Shown here in pieces: positions 20,076 to 28,589 of a DNA stretch of 64,000 nt; position 1 is the stretch's first letter; each line of letters opens with the position of its first letter. Position numbers and translations under genes: made by a program. The notes below the pieces were generated by a model. That model did not search any database and was not told the origin of the DNA. It was given only the letters and a program-made list of their open reading frames with translations. The stretch is taken from assembly GCF_026343125.1 (NCBI RefSeq), contig NZ_JAPEMB010000001.1, forward strand, positions 2,232,001-2,296,000, read 5' to 3'. The DNA is from Streptomyces sp. NBC_00094. Its GTDB lineage: Bacteria > Actinomycetota > Actinomycetes > Streptomycetales > Streptomycetaceae.

Positions 20076-21146
20076 TTACGAAAGGGCTTGCGGGACCCTG
20101 TTGGGCGGCTGCGCCGTGGAGCCCCGGACCACCAGCTCCGGCTGGAAGACGAACTCCGTGCGCTGCACGGGGTTCCCCTCGATCTCCTCCAGGAGCGCGC
20201 CGACAGCCGCCGTCGCCATCGCCTGTACCGGCTGGCGCACGGTGGACAGCGGCGGGCTGGTGAAGGCGATGAGCGGCGAGTCGTCGAAGCCGACGACGGA
20301 GACGTCCCCCGGCACGTCGAGGCCCTTGGCGCGGACCGCCCGGATCACGCCGAGGGCCATCAGGTCGGAGGCGCAGACGATGCCCGTGCACCCCTCGCGC
20401 AGCAGGATGTCGGCCGCCGCGTGCCCGCCCTCGACGCCGAAGAGCGTGGGCCTGATGAACCGTTCGGCCTCGGCCCGCTCGATGCCGAGGAGCTCGTACA
20501 GCTCGGCGGTGAACCCCTCGGCCTTGCGGCGCGACGGGACGTACCGGGTGGGGCCGATGGCGAGCCCGATCCGTTCGTGACCCAGCTCGACCAGGTGCCG
20601 TACGGCCATGCGGGCCGCGGCCCGGTCGTCCGGGGAGACGAAGTTGGCGTCGATGTTCTCGTTGTAGCCGTTGATGAGGACGTACGGCACGCCCCGGGCG
20701 GTCAGCCGGGCGTAGCGCGCCGGGTCGGCGGAGGCGTCCGCGTGCAGCCCGGAGAGGAAGACGATGCCGGCCACCCCGCGCTCCACGAGCTGATCGACGA
20801 GCTCGTCCTCGGTGGCGCCGCCGGGCATCTGCGTACAGAGCACCGGGGTGTAGCCGTAGCCGGCGAGGACCTGTTCGACGACCTGCGCGAAGGCCGGGAA
20901 GATCGGGTTGGTCAGCTCGGGCACGACGAGCCCGACGAGGCCCGCGCTGCGGCGTTTGAGCCGTACGGGACGCTCGTAGCCGAGCACGTCGAGCGCGGCG
21001 AGCACCTTGTGCCGGGTCGCGCCGGCCACCCCCGCCTTGCCGTTGAGGACGCGACTGACGGTGGCCTCGCTGACGCCTGACTGGGCCGCGATGTCCGCGA
21101 GCCGCGGAGCGCCGTTCCCGGCGCTCCGCGGCAGGGGGATCGTCAC
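20076..21146 (-). CDS. LacI-family regulator, MalR paralogue
   Basis: A 356-residue repressor. Its helix-turn-helix APRLADIAAQSGVSEATVSR and hinge region are near-identical to those of the divergent malR product at 26513, and the C-terminal sugar-binding domain is clearly related (GVAGIVFLSGLHAD, VVGFDDSPLIAFTSPPL). GTG 21146 overlaps the TGA of the alpha-glucosidase by four bases (GTGA), so it is the last gene of the malE-malF-malG-glucosidase block and is translationally coupled to it. It probably senses maltose or maltodextrin and acts on the same type of operator. Start could also be judged from the HTH beginning 13 residues in. Confidence 0.9.
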   Translation of the reverse strand: MTIPLPRSAGNGAPRLADIAAQSGVSEATVSRVLNGKAGVAGATRHKVLAALDVLGYERPVRLKRRSAGLVGLVVPELTNPIFPAFAQVVEQVLAGYGYTPVLCTQMPGGATEDELVDQLVERGVAGIVFLSGLHADASADPARYARLTARGVPYVLINGYNENIDANFVSPDDRAAARMAVRHLVELGHERIGLAIGPTRYVPSRRKAEGFTAELYELLGIERAEAERFIRPTLFGVEGGHAAADILLREGCTGIVCASDLMALGVIRAVRAKGLDVPGDVSVVGFDDSPLIAFTSPPLSTVRQPVQAMATAAVGALLEEIEGNPVQRTEFVFQPELVVRGSTAQPPNRVPQALS

Positions 21147-22810
21147 ACCGCCCACCAGACGGTGGTGTCCGCGGGGAGTTCGATCTCGTCGTCGACGATC
21201 CGGACCTCCCCGCTGGAGAGGAGGAACCGGCCGGGCAGCGGGACGGAGATGGCCCGGCCGGTGGTGTTGGCGGTGCAGACGAAACCGTCGCGCCGGAAGG
21301 CGAGGACGCCCTCGGGCGCCTCCAGCCACGCGATCTCTTCGCCCGCACCGAGTTCGGGACGCTCGCGGCGCACGGCGAGCGCGCTGCGGTACAGCTCCAG
21401 GGTGGAACCGGGGTCGCCGGTCTGCGCCTCGACGCTCAGCGCACCCCACTCGGCGGGCTGCGGCAGCCAGGAGCCGCCGTCGCCGAAGCCGTACGAGGAG
21501 CCCTCGGCGGCCCACGGGATCGGCACCCGGCAGCCGTCGCGGAAGCCGTCCTGGCCGCTGGCCCGCCAGAAGGACGGGTCCTGACGGACCTCGTCGGGCA
21601 GGTCGGTGACGTCCGGCAGGCCGAGCTCCTCGCCCTGGTAGACGTAGGCCGAGCCGGGCAGGGCCAGCATCAGGAGGGTCGCGGCCCGGGCCCGGCGCAG
21701 GCCGAGCTCGCGGTCGCCGGCCTCGCGCAGCTGCGTGCCGAGGCCCGCCGGGTTGGCGAAGCGGGTGGAGTGCCGGGTGACGTCGTGGTTGGAGAGCACC
21801 CAGGTGGCGGGGGCGCCGACCGGGCGCATCGCGGCGAGCGATTCGTCGATGACGCGGCGCAGCTCGGTGGCGTCCCAGTGGGTGCCCAGGTACTGGAAGT
21901 TGAAGGCCTGGTGCATCTCGTCGGGGCGCACGTAGTTCGCGGTGCGGTCGACGGTCGGGGTCCACGCCTCGGCGACGAGGACGCGCTCGCCGTCGTACTC
22001 GGAGAGCACCTGCCGCCAGGAGCGGTAGATCTCGTGGACGCCGTCCTGGTCGAAGAAGGGCATGACGTCGTTGCCGAGCAGCTTCAGCTGGTCGTGGGCG
22101 CCGATGTCGGGCAGGCCCTCGGCCTTGACGAGGCCGTGGGCGACGTCGACACGGAAGCCGTCGACGCCCATGTCGAGCCAGAAGCGCAGGATGGAGCGGA
22201 ACTCGTCGCGTACGGCCGGGTGTTCCCAGTTGAAGTCGGGCTGCTCCGGGGCGAAGAGGTGGAGGTACCACTCGCCGGGGGTTCCGTCGGCGTCCTCGGT
22301 ACGGGTCCACGCGGGGCCGCCGAAGATGGACTCCCAGTCGTTGGGCGGCAGTTCACCGTTCTCGCCCTTGCCGGGGCGGAAGTGGTAGCGCTCGCGCAGC
22401 GGCGACCCGGGGCCCTCGCGCAGCGCCCGCTGGAACCACTCGTGCTGGTCGGAGGAGTGGTTGGGGACGAGGTCGACGATGATCCGGAGCCCCAGTTCGT
22501 GGGCCTCCCGGATCAGGGCGTCGGCGTCGAGGAGGGAGCCGAACATCGGGTCGATGGCCCGGTAGTCGGCGACGTCGTATCCGGCGTCGGCCTGCGGCGA
22601 GGCGTAGAACGGGGAGAGCCAGACGGCGTCGACACCGAGTTCCTTGAGGTACGGCAGCCGGCTGCGGACACCCTCCAGGTCACCCATGCCGTCGCCGTTG
22701 CCGTCGGCGAAGCTGCGCGGGTAGACCTGGTAGATCACGGCGTCTCTCCACCAGCCCGTGTGCGTGCCGGTGGTGGGGACGTCGGCCGGGGTGGCGAGAT
22801 GCTGGGTCAT
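21143..22810 (-). CDS. aglA: Alpha-glucosidase (GH13)
   Basis: A 555-residue cytoplasmic enzyme that releases glucose from maltose and short maltodextrins. No signal peptide is present. GH13 motifs: IIVDLVPNHSSDQH (~110), nucleophile in GFRVDVAHG (~207), acid/base in VLVAEAW (~270) and VLSNHDVTRH (~338). Ile/Val after the first Asp motif and the oligo-1,6-glucosidase-like length fit exo-acting glucosidases. ATG 22810 has AGGGAAG upstream. It lies 92 bases after malG with a weak hairpin between, and its stop overlaps the LacI gene. It completes the import route from MalEFG. Confidence 0.94.
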   Translation of the reverse strand: MTQHLATPADVPTTGTHTGWWRDAVIYQVYPRSFADGNGDGMGDLEGVRSRLPYLKELGVDAVWLSPFYASPQADAGYDVADYRAIDPMFGSLLDADALIREAHELGLRIIVDLVPNHSSDQHEWFQRALREGPGSPLRERYHFRPGKGENGELPPNDWESIFGGPAWTRTEDADGTPGEWYLHLFAPEQPDFNWEHPAVRDEFRSILRFWLDMGVDGFRVDVAHGLVKAEGLPDIGAHDQLKLLGNDVMPFFDQDGVHEIYRSWRQVLSEYDGERVLVAEAWTPTVDRTANYVRPDEMHQAFNFQYLGTHWDATELRRVIDESLAAMRPVGAPATWVLSNHDVTRHSTRFANPAGLGTQLREAGDRELGLRRARAATLLMLALPGSAYVYQGEELGLPDVTDLPDEVRQDPSFWRASGQDGFRDGCRVPIPWAAEGSSYGFGDGGSWLPQPAEWGALSVEAQTGDPGSTLELYRSALAVRRERPELGAGEEIAWLEAPEGVLAFRRDGFVCTANTTGRAISVPLPGRFLLSSGEVRIVDDEIELPADTTVWWAV

Positions 22811-22863
22811 GTCTTCCCTGTGAGGTAAGGAGGGGTGTACGGAGACGGTGATCGGGCCGGGCG

Positions 22864-22887
22864 TGTCCGGCGGGTCGGGGCCGGACA
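22864..22887 (-). terminator. Hairpin between malG and alpha-glucosidase gene
   Basis: Arms TGTCCGGC (22864-22871) and GCCGGACA (22880-22887) enclose an 8-base loop in the 92-base gap. It could partly end the malEFG transcript or stabilise its 3' end. Weak evidence beyond symmetry. Confidence 0.45.
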
Positions 22888-22902
22888 GGCCGCGGGACAC
22901 AC

Positions 22903-23775
22903 CTAGCCCTTGACGGCACCGGCGGACATGCCGGTGACCAGGTGTCGCTGGGCGAGGAGGAACACCAGGGCGGCGGGGACGGCGATGAGCACGGAGGCCG
23001 CGGCCATCGGGCCCCACTGGGCGCCGTACTGGTTGACGAACTTCTGGAGTCCGCCGGCGAGCGTGAGGTTCTCGTCGCCGACCATGAAGGCGGAGGCGTA
23101 GGCGACCTCGCCCCAGGCGGTGATGAAGGAGTAGAAGGCGGTGACCGCGATGCCCGGCTTGGCGAGCGGCAGGATGAGCCGCCAGAAGGTGCCGAACGGG
23201 GTGAGGCCGTCGACGTGGCCGGACTCGTCGATCTCGCGCGGGATGGTGTCGAAGAAGCCCTTCATCATCCAGGCGCAGAACGGGACGGCGATGGTCAGGT
23301 AGGTGATGACCAGGCCGGCCGGCTCGTTGAGGAGGCCCATCGACGACATGATGTTGTAGATCGGCACGATGAGGACGGCGACCGGGAACATCTGCGTGAT
23401 GAGCAGGGTCCACATCAGTCCGCGCTTGCCGGGGAAGCGGAAGCGGCTGACGGCGTAGCCCGTGGTGGCGGCGATGAAGACGCCGACGACGGTGGTGAGG
23501 GCGGCGACGAGCAGCGAGTTGCCGAACCAGGTGAGGAACGGGGTGTCCCGCAGCAGGTTCGTGTAGTTCTCGAGCGTCGTCTCCTTGAAGAAGTCCGTGG
23601 TGATCGCGTACTTGGCGGGCTTGAGGGAGGTCAGGAGTACCCACAGCACCGGGAAGACGGCGATCACGGCGGCCACGATCAGCGTGACGTGCAGGGCGAC
23701 CGAGGCGAGCGGCGAGCGGCGGCCGCGCAGCGGGGGGTTGGTCACGGCCTGGGGGTTGGGGGTCGTGGTGGTCAC
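22903..23775 (-). CDS. malG: Maltose/maltodextrin ABC transporter permease MalG
   Basis: A 290-residue inner-membrane permease with six predicted helices. The cytoplasmic EAA loop is REIDESGHVDGLTPFGTFWR (~193-212), which docks the shared ATPase. GTG 23775 overlaps the malF stop by four bases. No ATP-binding subunit gene is in the cluster; in Streptomyces the multitask ATPase MsiK, encoded elsewhere, usually drives such importers. Together with MalF it forms the channel for maltodextrins delivered by MalE. Confidence 0.93.
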   Translation of the reverse strand: MTTTTPNPQAVTNPPLRGRRSPLASVALHVTLIVAAVIAVFPVLWVLLTSLKPAKYAITTDFFKETTLENYTNLLRDTPFLTWFGNSLLVAALTTVVGVFIAATTGYAVSRFRFPGKRGLMWTLLITQMFPVAVLIVPIYNIMSSMGLLNEPAGLVITYLTIAVPFCAWMMKGFFDTIPREIDESGHVDGLTPFGTFWRLILPLAKPGIAVTAFYSFITAWGEVAYASAFMVGDENLTLAGGLQKFVNQYGAQWGPMAAASVLIAVPAALVFLLAQRHLVTGMSAGAVKG

Positions 23776-24785
23776 CAGACTTCTCCCTGCTTGCGGAGGA
23801 CTCGCCGGTAGACCGCGGCGAAGAGCATCAGGAGGACCAGGATGAGGACGCCCCAGGTGGACGACTGGGCGAAGTCGCGCGGACTGACCTCGAAGGAGAA
23901 CTTGTAGGCCTGGGTGACGAGGATCTGGGTGGCCTCGCCGGGCCCGCCCCGGGTGAGCAGGAAGATCACCGGGAACATGTTGAAGGTCCAGATGGTGGAG
24001 AGCAGGATCACCGTCGTCGAGACCGAGCGGAGCCCGGGCATGGTGATGTGCCGGAAGCGCTGCCAGGCGTTGGCGCCGTCCATCTCGGCGGCCTCGTACA
24101 TCTCGCCGGGGATGGACTGGAGCCCGCCGAGGAGGGCGACCATCATGAACGGGACGCCGAGCCAGACGTTGGTCGCGATGACGGAGACCTTGGCCCACAT
24201 CGGGTCGTTGAGCCACGGCACGGCGTCTATGCCGCCGCCGGCGAGGACCTTGTTGAGCAGGCCGTTGTCCTGGTTGTAGAGGAAGCGCCAGGCGAAGACG
24301 GAGACGAAGCCGGGCACGGCCCAGGGCAGGATCAGCAGCAGCCGGTAGAAGGAGCGGCCGGCGATCTTGCGGTTGAGGATGTTGGCGAGGCCGAGACCGA
24401 GGGCGAAGGTCAGCGCGACGCAGGACACCGTCCACACCAGGGTCCAGCCCAGGGTGGAGAGGAACTGGCCGCCGGTGAGGGCGTCGGCGTAGTTGTCCAG
24501 GCCGACGAACTCGTAGGTGGCCGGGATCTCGTTGACGCCGATGGACCGCGCGACGTTCCGCTCGTTGGCGTCGGTCAGCGACAGGTAGATGCCGCGGATC
24601 AGCGGGTAGCCGATGATCACGGCGATCACGACGGTCACCGGGGCGACCATCGCCCAGGCGTACCAGTGGGTGGAGAGTGAGCGCTTCGCAGCGCGCCGGG
24701 ACTTACCAGTTCCGCGGCTCCGGCCGCGGGCGACACTGTCGCCCGCGGCCTTCGCCACCGACTGGCTGGGGGTGTCCACAGCCAT
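23772..24785 (-). CDS. malF: Maltose/maltodextrin ABC transporter permease MalF
   Basis: A 337-residue integral membrane permease. A basic cytoplasmic N-terminus (~1-35) precedes six helices. The EAA motif is GEMYEAAEMDGANAWQRFR (~225-243), and the following HITMPGLRS is typical of MalF-type subunits. It lies 49 bases after malE and overlaps malG by four bases, so the three are co-transcribed. The 49-base gap is pyrimidine-rich with CTTCCTGCGT repeats but has no strong hairpin. Confidence 0.93.
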   Translation of the reverse strand: MAVDTPSQSVAKAAGDSVARGRSRGTGKSRRAAKRSLSTHWYAWAMVAPVTVVIAVIIGYPLIRGIYLSLTDANERNVARSIGVNEIPATYEFVGLDNYADALTGGQFLSTLGWTLVWTVSCVALTFALGLGLANILNRKIAGRSFYRLLLILPWAVPGFVSVFAWRFLYNQDNGLLNKVLAGGGIDAVPWLNDPMWAKVSVIATNVWLGVPFMMVALLGGLQSIPGEMYEAAEMDGANAWQRFRHITMPGLRSVSTTVILLSTIWTFNMFPVIFLLTRGGPGEATQILVTQAYKFSFEVSPRDFAQSSTWGVLILVLLMLFAAVYRRVLRKQGEVW

Positions 24786-24834
24786 CAGCCGGCCTGCCTT
24801 CCTTCTTCTTCCTGCGTCTTCCTGCGTTTTCCTG

Positions 24835-26112
24835 CTACTTCCAGTCCTTCAGGAGCTTGCGGTAGGCGTCACCCGTCGTCTTGGCACCCTTTTCCGGGGT
24901 GGTCTGACCGGTGAGGACCTTGGTGTACTCGGTGACGAGCGGCGCGAAGAGGCTGCCGGTCTCCGGAATCCAGGGGCGCTCGACGGCCTTGTCGACGACC
25001 GGCTTGAAGAACGTGATCATCTCGTTGGTCGCGACGTCCGGCTTGATGTAGACGGACTCACGGGTCGGGAGGAGGCTGAGCTCCTTCGCGACGGTCGCCT
25101 GGGTCTCGGCCGAGGTCATGTACTCGGCGAAGGCGTAGGAGGCGTCGAGGTTCTTGGAGCCCGCGTAGACGGCGAGGTTGTGACCGCCCTGCGGGGCGCC
25201 CTGGCCGGCGGAACCGGCCGGGACCGGGGCGATGCCCAGGTTGGCCTTGTCCGCGAACTCCTTGCCGGCGTAGGTGTCGGCGACGGCCCACGGGCCGTTG
25301 ATCATCATGGCGACCTTGCCTTCCTTGAAGGCGGTCTGCATGTTGTTCCAGCCGTCGGTCGCGTCGGTCTTGGCCGCGCCGGAGTCGACGAGGTCCTTGA
25401 CGACCTTGAAGCCCTTCACGCCGGCCTCGTTGTCGACGGTGACCGTCTTGTTCTCGGCGTCGACGAGGTTGCCGCCCTCGCCGTACAGGAAGGAGAGGAA
25501 CCAGTACGCGTCGTCGCCGCGCAGGTACAGGCCGGTCTTGCCGGTCTTCTGCTTGATCTTGGCGGAGACGCTCTTGAGCTCGTCGATGGTCTTGGGGACC
25601 TCGACGCCGGCCTCCTTGAAGATCTTCTTGTTGTAGAAGATGCCCATGGAGTCGATGACCTGCGGGACGCCGTAGGTCTTGCCCTTGTACTGGGTGGAGG
25701 CCGAGGCCTGCTTCAGGAAGTCGTCCGCGTCCTTGAGGGCCGGGGTGCCGTCGAGGGGGGCGAGGTAGCCGAGGTCCGCGAACTCGGGGGTCCAGGCGAC
25801 CTCGGAGCGGATGACGTCGGGGGCGCCGGAGCCGGACTGCGCCGCGTTCTTGAACTTGTTCTGCGCCTCACCGAAGGGCACGTTCACGTACTTGACCGTG
25901 ACCTTGGGGTGCTTCTTCTTGAAGTCCTCGGCGACCTTCTTGAAGACCTTGTCCTCGGAGCCGACCGTGGAGGTGTCCCACCAGGTCACGGTGCCGGAGA
26001 GCTCGCCGGAGCCCTTCGAGCCACCACCGTTGGAACCGCTGTCGCTACCGCACGCCGCCAGGGTCACGCCCAGGGCCGCGACCAGCGCGGTGGTCGCTAT
26101 GCCACGCCGCAT
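24835..26112 (-). CDS. malE: Maltodextrin-binding lipoprotein MalE
   Basis: A 425-residue solute-binding protein anchored outside the membrane. The signal ends in the lipobox LAAC with Cys 21, followed by a Ser/Gly-rich spacer. The body is a cluster-1 sugar-binding protein (TVTWWDTSTVGSEDKVFKKV near the start; MMINGPWAVADTY mid-protein; SAETQATVAKELSLLPTRES later). ATG 26112 has GAAGGAG six bases upstream. It is the first gene of malE-malF-malG and is divergent from malR across 400 bases filled with CTTGC/GCAAG motifs, the likely control region. Confidence 0.94.
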   Translation of the reverse strand: MRRGIATTALVAALGVTLAACGSDSGSNGGGSKGSGELSGTVTWWDTSTVGSEDKVFKKVAEDFKKKHPKVTVKYVNVPFGEAQNKFKNAAQSGSGAPDVIRSEVAWTPEFADLGYLAPLDGTPALKDADDFLKQASASTQYKGKTYGVPQVIDSMGIFYNKKIFKEAGVEVPKTIDELKSVSAKIKQKTGKTGLYLRGDDAYWFLSFLYGEGGNLVDAENKTVTVDNEAGVKGFKVVKDLVDSGAAKTDATDGWNNMQTAFKEGKVAMMINGPWAVADTYAGKEFADKANLGIAPVPAGSAGQGAPQGGHNLAVYAGSKNLDASYAFAEYMTSAETQATVAKELSLLPTRESVYIKPDVATNEMITFFKPVVDKAVERPWIPETGSLFAPLVTEYTKVLTGQTTPEKGAKTTGDAYRKLLKDWK

Positions 26113-26512
26113 GTGAACTCCTTCAGTGATCCCGGGGAGACGAGGGGCTGGAACCTTCCTCATTGCGACCGCTCCCTCGCGGCGCTCCGGGTTGGCAGGA
26201 ACGTAACAGGGATGAAAACGAGCCGAAAGAGCTTGCGTGAAATTTCTGCAAGACCGGGGGATCGTTACATCCGCGTGTCCCGAAGGTTGCCGAAGGGTCG
26301 GTTGACAGGGGCCGGAGCAGGCCTCTTCGGGACAGAACGGCCCCAGAGGGACTCGGGAGTCCCACGTAAACCCCCTCGCAAGCCCTGCAAGACCTTGCGA
26401 CGTGCCTCAAAATCTTGCGCGGCACCTTGCGGCGCCCTTGCGGAACCACCTGGAGGGGCTCCGAAGTGCGTTCGGTGGGCAATACGCGCTGTGACCGGTA
26501 CAGTCCATCCTC
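26113..26512. promoter_or_regulatory. malE-malR intergenic control region with CTTGC/GCAAG cluster
   Basis: This 400-base gap has no gene. CTTGC or its complement occurs eight times: CTTGC-N11-GCAAG at 26232-26252, GCAAG at 26378 and 26387, and CTTGC at 26394, 26414, 26426 and 26437. The last three are spaced 11-12 bases apart, about one helical turn. The 26232-26252 copy shares size and central GAAATT with the motif before the amylase gene. The region should hold both the malE and malR promoters. MalR binding is inferred from context and from published CTTGC-type repeats in amylase promoters as I remember them. Confidence 0.7.
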
Positions 26513-27556
26513 ATGACCGCGCGGCTTGCCGACATCGCAGCCCAGGCGGGGGTCAGTGAAGCCACAGTCAGCCGCGTGCTCAACGGCAAGCCCGGTGTGG
26601 CCACCGCCACCCGTGAATCCGTGCTTGCCGCACTCGACGTGCTCGGCTACGAGCGCCCCGTACGACTGCGTCAACGCAGCGCGGGACTCGTCGGCCTCAT
26701 CACCCCCGAACTGGACAACCCGATCTTCCCCGCGCTCGCGCAGGTCATCGGGCAGGCCCTGACCCGGCAGGGGTACACGCCGGTCCTCGCCACCCAGACC
26801 CCCGGCGGGTCCACCGAGGACGAGCTCACCGACATGCTGGTGGAGCGGGGGGTGGCCGGCATCATCTTCGTCTCCGGACTGCACGCCGACACCACCGCCG
26901 ACATGACGCGCTACGACCAGCTGCGCGGCAAGGGCGTCCCGTACGTCCTCCTCAACGGCTTCTCCCCCAAGGTCCAGGCGCCCTTCGTGTCGCCCGACGA
27001 CCGGGCGGCGATGCGGCTCGCGGTGACGCACCTCACGGCGCTCGGCCACACCCGGATCGGGCTCGCCGTCGGCCCCAAGCGCTTCGTCCCGGTGCTCCGC
27101 AAGATCGAGGGCTTCCAGAAGGGCATGGAGGAGCGGCTCGGCCTCGGCCCCGAGGAGTCCGAGGCCCTGATCCAGCACTCCCTCTACACCCTGGAGGGCG
27201 GTCAGGCGGCTGCCGGGGCGCTGATCTCCCGCGGCTGCACGGCCGTCGTGTGCGCGAGCGACATGATGGCGCTCGGCGCGATCCGCGCGGCCCGTCAGCA
27301 GGGGCTCGACGTGCCCCGTGACGTCTCCGTCGTCGGCTTCGACGACTCTCCGCTCATAGCGTTCACGGATCCGCCGCTGACCACCATCCGCCAGCCCGTG
27401 CAGGCGATGGGGCAGGCCGCGGTCCGTGCGCTGCTCGAAGAGGTCGGGGGCACCCCGGCCCCGCATTCCGAGTTCGTCTTCATGCCTGAGCTGGTCGTTC
27501 GCGGTTCCACCGCGTCGGCTCCCGTCCCCCTCCCGAGGGAGACGCCTCCTTCTTGA
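26513..27556 (+). CDS. malR: LacI-family maltose regulator MalR
   Basis: A 347-residue repressor of maltose and starch genes. The helix-turn-helix ARLADIAAQAGVSEATVSR is at the very N-terminus (residues 3-21), followed by hinge RVLNGKPGVATATR and a periplasmic-binding-protein-like effector domain (GLITPELDNPIFPALAQV, GVAGIIFVSGLHADT, VVGFDDSPLIAFTDPPL). It diverges from malEFG. A second protein of the same design, encoded at 20076-21146, shares most of these blocks, so the two probably bind similar DNA. In Streptomyces MalR/Reg1 also controls amylases; that fits the adjoining genes. Confidence 0.93.
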   Translation: MTARLADIAAQAGVSEATVSRVLNGKPGVATATRESVLAALDVLGYERPVRLRQRSAGLVGLITPELDNPIFPALAQVIGQALTRQGYTPVLATQTPGGSTEDELTDMLVERGVAGIIFVSGLHADTTADMTRYDQLRGKGVPYVLLNGFSPKVQAPFVSPDDRAAMRLAVTHLTALGHTRIGLAVGPKRFVPVLRKIEGFQKGMEERLGLGPEESEALIQHSLYTLEGGQAAAGALISRGCTAVVCASDMMALGAIRAARQQGLDVPRDVSVVGFDDSPLIAFTDPPLTTIRQPVQAMGQAAVRALLEEVGGTPAPHSEFVFMPELVVRGSTASAPVPLPRETPPS

Positions 27557-27578
27557 GGGGGAGCGGGTGCGCGCGGTA

Positions 27579-27603
27579 CCCGACCGAGGGATGATCGGTC
27601 GGG
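27579..27603 (+). terminator. Hairpin after malR
   Basis: Arms CCCGACCGA (27579-27587) and TCGGTCGGG (27595-27603) form a perfect 9-bp stem with a 7-base loop, 23 bases past the malR stop and just before the next gene. Likely terminator. Confidence 0.65.
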
Positions 27604-27631
27604 GGGACGGGATCTGGCAAACTCTCTGCCT

Positions 27632-28537
27632 ATGGGTGAAACGACCGTGAAGAGTTTGGACGACCGGACGACCCCGTCGTCACCCATCGTGGCCGACGGC
27701 AGGTGGTCGCGCCTCCGTGCGCGCGCGCCGCGGCGGCCCACGATCTGGTTCGAGATCCTGCTCATCGCGGTGAGCTACTGGACGTACTCGCTCATCCGCA
27801 ACGCGGTGCCGGAGCAGAAGGCCCAGGCGTTCAAGAACGCGGACTGGATCTGGCAGACCGAGCAGTCCCTCGGCCTCGCCTTCGAGCACGCCGTCAACCA
27901 CGCCGTGAACTCGGTGACCTGGTTGATCGTCTCGATGAACTACTACTACGCCACGCTGCACTTCATCGTGACCATCGGTGTGCTCGTGTGGCTGTACCGA
28001 TGGCACCCGGGCCGTTACGCGGCGTTCCGTACGGTCCTGTTCGCCACCACCGCGGTGGCCCTGGTCGGTTACTACCTGTACCCGCTCGCGCCGCCGCGGC
28101 TCATGACCAGCCAGAACTTCATCGACACGGTCCTCGTCCACGAGACCTGGGGCTCGATGGCCTCGGGCAACCTCAAGCACGTGTCGAACCAGTACGCGGC
28201 GATGCCGTCGATGCACATCGGCTGGTCCCTCTGGTGCGGCGTGACGATCTTCCTGCTGGCCAAGGCGCCCTGGGCGAAGATCCTGGGCCTGCTCTACCCG
28301 ACGGTCACCCTCGTCGTGATCGTCGCGACCGCCAACCACTTCTGGCTGGACGCGGTCGGCGGCATGATCTGCCTGGCCTTCGGCTTCCTCGTCTCGTACT
28401 TCTGGTACGGCTCCCGGCCGCACCGGCTGCCCAAGCTGGTGGACCCGGCCGTGACCGTGGCCCGGGGCGGTCCGCGCCCCTCGCCTGAGGACGCGGACAA
28501 GGCGGACGCCGAGCGCCCGGTCGGCTCCACCAGGTAG
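27632..28537 (+). CDS. PAP2-superfamily membrane phosphatase/phosphotransferase
   Basis: A 301-residue membrane protein with about six helices. The lipid-phosphatase motif appears as QYAAMPSMHIGWSLW (Ser-x-x-His, ~190-204) and a second His in VATANHFWLDAVGG (~231-244); the first PAP2 motif (KxxxxxxRP) is replaced by YPLAPPR, as in the PAP2_3/inositol-phosphorylceramide-synthase-like subgroup. It probably acts on a lipid phosphate or head-group transfer at the outer face. Cytoplasmic N- and C-terminal tails are charged. It converges with glnE across a strong hairpin. Confidence 0.87.
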   Translation: MGETTVKSLDDRTTPSSPIVADGRWSRLRARAPRRPTIWFEILLIAVSYWTYSLIRNAVPEQKAQAFKNADWIWQTEQSLGLAFEHAVNHAVNSVTWLIVSMNYYYATLHFIVTIGVLVWLYRWHPGRYAAFRTVLFATTAVALVGYYLYPLAPPRLMTSQNFIDTVLVHETWGSMASGNLKHVSNQYAAMPSMHIGWSLWCGVTIFLLAKAPWAKILGLLYPTVTLVVIVATANHFWLDAVGGMICLAFGFLVSYFWYGSRPHRLPKLVDPAVTVARGGPRPSPEDADKADAERPVGSTR

Positions 28538-28565
28538 ACCAGCCGGTCGGGGGCGGGGCCCGCCC

Positions 28566-28589
28566 GGCCTCGCCCGCCGGGGCGAGGCC
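28566..28589. terminator. Bidirectional hairpin between PAP2 gene and glnE
   Basis: Arms GGCCTCGCCC (28566-28575) and GGGCGAGGCC (28580-28589) with a 4-base loop fill the gap between the two convergent stops; the right arm touches the glnE stop codon. It can serve both strands. Confidence 0.7.
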
